In this document: positions 6,169 through 8,013 of the stretch, piece by piece | Position numbering within the stretch: the first letter of the stretch is position 1 | Layout of the letters: every line of letters begins with the position of its first letter | Source: Desulfobacteraceae bacterium | Lineage (GTDB): Bacteria; Desulfobacterota; DSM-4660; Desulfatiglandales; HGW-15 | Length of the DNA: 8,013 nucleotides | NCBI GenBank assembly: GCA_003819975.1 | Contig: RPPU01000185.1 | Coordinates: 1-8,013, forward strand | Reading direction: 5' to 3' | Program-made: the position numbers and the translations under genes | The notes under the pieces: generated by a model | What the model was told of the DNA's origin: nothing | What the model saw: only the letters and a program-made list of their open reading frames with translations | Database searches by the model: none

Positions 6169-6398
6169 TTGCAAGCGTCCCACATTTCTTCCCCAAGCGG
6201 AGAGACAATATCTTTTTCAAAAATAAAGGCATCCGCGAGTTTACCCGGCGTGGAATTCTTGTCTTTATTGCGGTAGGGTACAACTTGGGCCAAAGGTTTT
6301 CCGCGTTTTGTGATTACAATCTCTTCCTGCGTCTTGGCGATCTGGTCCAAGATTGTCAAGGCATGCGTTTTAAACTGACTGATATTCATGGTTTTCAT
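6165..6398 (-). CDS. vapB: Antitoxin, Phd/YefM family
   Basis: This 77-residue protein begins MKTMNISQFKTHALTILDQI and continues VITKRGKPLAQVVPY (28-42), the standard Phd/YefM DNA-binding fold with its 'K-r-G-k-P-v-A-v-l-v-P' strand. The C-terminal half (about 43-77, LADAFIFEKDIVSPLGEEMWD) is the acidic, probably disordered part that would wrap around the toxin. The ATG at 6398 is preceded by a strong AGGAGGGG ribosome site. A longer in-frame start at 6449 would lie inside the -35 box and is rejected. The gene ends in a four-base overlap with the toxin. It would neutralise VapC and, with it, repress the operon. The symbol follows the toxin's family name; phd-like would be equally fair. Confidence 0.88.
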   Translation of the reverse strand: MKTMNISQFKTHALTILDQIAKTQEEIVITKRGKPLAQVVPYRNKDKNSTPGKLADAFIFEKDIVSPLGEEMWDACK

Positions 6399-6420
6399 GA
6401 GAACCCCTCCTGCCTTTATG

Positions 6421-6449
6421 ATTATAGTCAATTGAAATGACCATGTCAA
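6421..6449 (-). promoter_or_regulatory. Consensus sigma-70 promoter of the toxin-antitoxin operon
   Basis: On the minus strand, TTGACA (6444-6449) and TATAAT (6421-6426) are both exact consensus hexamers with the ideal 17-base spacer. Transcription would begin about 6414, a few bases before the antitoxin ribosome site, giving a leader of roughly 16 bases. Such a strong promoter is expected to need tight repression. Confidence 0.85.
6427..6441. promoter_or_regulatory. Candidate autoregulatory operator
   Basis: GTCAATTGAAATGAC is a 15-base near-palindrome: arms of 7 around a central G with one mismatched pair. It sits entirely inside the promoter spacer. The word GTCAAT recurs at 6445-6450 over the -35 box. 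This is the expected site for a Phd-type antitoxin or toxin-antitoxin complex to block RNA polymerase. No binding data exist, so the assignment is by position and symmetry. Confidence 0.45.
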
Positions 6450-6490
6450 TATCCTTATTCCATTTTGCCGTTCCTAAAAGATTTATCTGT

Positions 6491-6577
6491 TGCCCGAAAA
6501 TAGTGCGGTAAGACGCTAAAATCGCTCCTTTTTAAGAAAATTTTATTTTTATTTCAGTAAGTTGGCCTGGTCCGACC
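6491..6577. repeat. Right direct repeat flanking the toxin-antitoxin pair
   Basis: This copy begins TGCCCGAAAATAGT (6491-6504) and ends AGTTGGCCTGGTCCGACC (6560-6577). It carries an extra AT-rich stretch (about 6530-6555) that the left copy lacks. GGTCCGACC (6569-6577) is itself a small palindrome around one central base. The repeat lies between the vapB promoter and hrpB. Confidence 0.7.
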
Positions 6578-6622
6578 CCAAAAAATCTGTTTTATAAAGG
6601 ATTAAAAAAAGGTATGATGGCC

Positions 6623-6636
6623 GCTCCTGGAGGAGC
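6623..6636 (+). promoter_or_regulatory. Self-complementary ribosome binding site of hrpB
   Basis: GCTCCTGGAGGAGC contains the ribosome site GGAGGAG and its own complement. It can form a five-pair hairpin, GCTCC with GGAGC, around a TGGA loop. The ATG follows four bases after GGAGGAG. If the hairpin forms, translation would be partly masked. No trigger or ligand is apparent. Confidence 0.45.
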
Positions 6637-6639
6637 AAG

Positions 6640-8013
6640 ATGACTTCTTCCTATCCCATAGACGAAATCCTGCCCGCGCTGAAAACGGCCGTGCTGGATA
6701 ATCCGTCGGTGGTTCTGCAGGCGCCGCCCGGCGCCGGCAAGACCACGCGCGTGCCCCTGGCCTTGCTCGACATCCTGCCGGCCGGCAAAGGCCGCCTGGT
6801 CATGCTCGAACCGCGCCGGATCGCAGCGGTGGCGGCTGCGCGCTGGATGGCCCATCTGCTCGGCGAAGAAGTCGGACGGACGGTCGGCTATTCGATCCGG
6901 TTTGACAGCAAAATCTCCGGGGACACGCGCATCGAGGTCGTCACCGAGGGCATTCTGACCCGGCGCATCCAGGCCGACCCGTCTCTCAAAAAGACGGCTA
7001 TGGTGATCTTCGACGAATTTCATGAGCGCAGCCTGCAAGCCGATCTGGCCCTGGCCCTCTGTCTTGACGCGCGCAAGCATCTCCGGGAAGACCTGAAGAT
7101 CTTGGTCATGTCCGCAACCCTGGAGAGTGCCCCGTTGGCCGCCCTGCTCGGAGACGCGCCGGTCATTGCTTCTCACGGCAAAATTTTTCCAGTGCAGGAA
7201 CGCTATCCGGACGAGAACCGCAACCTGTTTCCGGCCGCGCAAGCCGCGGCAGCAGTCGCCACGGCCCTGCAGGAAACGAACGGCGACATCCTGGTTTTCC
7301 TGCCCGGCGCGGGCGAGATCCGGGCTTGCGCGGAAGCGCTGCGACCGCTCGCGGAACGCGGAAAAGAGATCGCGATCCATCCTCTTTACGGCGATCTCCC
7401 TTTTGAGGAGCAGGAGCGCGCCATTCTGCCGGGGCCCATGCGCAAGATCGTGCTGGCCACGAACATTGCCGAGACCAGCCTGACCATCGAAGGTGTGCAG
7501 GTCGTGATCGACAGCGGCCTGACCCGCCGGCTGCAATACGATCCGGCCACCGGCTTGAACCGGTTGATCACGGTGACGGCCTCCAAAGCCTCGGCTGAAC
7601 AGCGCAAGGGCCGCGCCGGCCGGCTCGGACCGGGCATTTGTTATCGTCTTTACGGGAAACACACCTTTCAATCCATGATCCCTTATGCGCCGCCCGAAAT
7701 CCTGATCTCCGATCTCTCGGCCCTGGTGCTCGACTTGGCCGCTTGGGGCGTCAAAGAATCATCGGAACTGGCCTGGCTGGATGCGCCGCCCAAACCCGCC
7801 TGGGATACGGCCCGGGAACTGCTCCAGGATCTCGGCGCCCTGGATGGATCCGGCGCCATTACGAGCAAAGGCAAAGACATGGCCCGCTTGCCGCTCCAGC
7901 CCCGGCTGGCGCGCTTGCTGCTGCGGGCCCAAGAACTCGACTGCGCGCAGCTCGGAGTCGATCTGGCCGCGCTCTTGTCCGAGCGCGACATCCTGCGCCG
8001 GAATCCCGAAGCC
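6640..8013 (+). CDS. hrpB: ATP-dependent RNA helicase HrpB, N-terminal part
   Basis: The frame is open for 458 codons from the ATG at 6640 to the window end. The start has GGAGGAG four bases upstream. Helicase motifs appear in order: Walker A APPGAGKTT (28-36), motif II DEFH (125-128, the DEAH-box form characteristic of HrpB), motif III SAT (158-160), motif V ATNIAETSLTI (273-283) and motif VI QRKGRAGR (321-328). After these comes the winged-helix and ratchet region (LSALVLDLAAWGV onward). HrpB proteins are about 800 residues long, so a little over half is visible. The role is poorly defined; it is an RNA-dependent ATPase of the DEAH/RHA group. The gene is markedly GC-rich in third positions compared with the other genes here. 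It is divergent from vapB-vapC. A TATGAT at 6613-6618 is a possible -10 without a good -35. Confidence 0.95.
   Translation, partial: MTSSYPIDEILPALKTAVLDNPSVVLQAPPGAGKTTRVPLALLDILPAGKGRLVMLEPRRIAAVAAARWMAHLLGEEVGRTVGYSIRFDSKISGDTRIEVVTEGILTRRIQADPSLKKTAMVIFDEFHERSLQADLALALCLDARKHLREDLKILVMSATLESAPLAALLGDAPVIASHGKIFPVQERYPDENRNLFPAAQAAAAVATALQETNGDILVFLPGAGEIRACAEALRPLAERGKEIAIHPLYGDLPFEEQERAILPGPMRKIVLATNIAETSLTIEGVQVVIDSGLTRRLQYDPATGLNRLITVTASKASAEQRKGRAGRLGPGICYRLYGKHTFQSMIPYAPPEILISDLSALVLDLAAWGVKESSELAWLDAPPKPAWDTARELLQDLGALDGSGAITSKGKDMARLPLQPRLARLLLRAQELDCAQLGVDLAALLSERDILRRNPEA

Noticed and set aside
5736..6283. Other open frames overlapping vapC and vapB
   Set aside because: They are out-of-frame shadows. 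The PIN and Phd frames have the conserved residues, the ATGA overlap and the promoter.
6592..7671. A 359-codon open frame antisense to hrpB
   Set aside because: It is the high-GC shadow of hrpB, whose plus-strand frame carries every helicase motif in order. The antisense translation is low-complexity and rich in Arg, Gly and Gln, with no recognisable domain.

Overview
The window comes from a bacterial chromosome, most likely a Gram-negative lineage with mixed base composition. A Wzx-type lipid-linked sugar flippase and an SPFH membrane protein point to a Gram-negative envelope. The style (moderate GC in most genes, a clearly GC-richer hrpB, long AT-rich spacers crowded with small palindromes and short tandem repeats) is reminiscent of Desulfobacterota, Omnitrophota or similar lineages. 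This placement is an impression, not a demonstration.

Layout. On the minus strand, from left to right: the 5' end of an SPFH/Band 7 membrane protein (1-286, cut by the window edge); a polysaccharide flippase (604-2067); a Fic-domain AMP-transferase with a C-terminal winged helix (2173-3342); upp, uracil phosphoribosyltransferase (3911-4537); a flavin reductase/flavoredoxin-like FMN protein (4771-5325); and a PIN-toxin/Phd-type antitoxin pair (vapC 5770-6168, vapB 6165-6398). On the plus strand, hrpB, a DEAH-type ATP-dependent helicase, starts at 6640 and runs off the right edge. It is divergent from the toxin-antitoxin pair.

The genes do not form one pathway. Only vapB-vapC is a clear operon (ATGA overlap), with a promoter matching the sigma-70 consensus at all 12 positions and a near-palindrome filling its spacer. 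Fic and the flippase are codirectional about 105 bases apart and could be cotranscribed. The others look like single housekeeping or accessory genes separated by long spacers.

The spacers carry the more unusual content: a five-unit array of small hairpins of two types that keep pairing through a T:A to C:G exchange (3701-3844); a perfect 30-base REP-like hairpin with a conserved leader (347-397) and a decayed second copy (5538-5570); a divergent direct repeat bracketing the toxin-antitoxin cassette (5680-5746 and 6491-6577); a 28-bp tandem repeat running into the flavin reductase stop codon (4685-4773); and repeats at both ends of upp. Nothing here supports a wholly new multi-gene system. The repeats and the bracketed toxin-antitoxin cassette deserve follow-up most.
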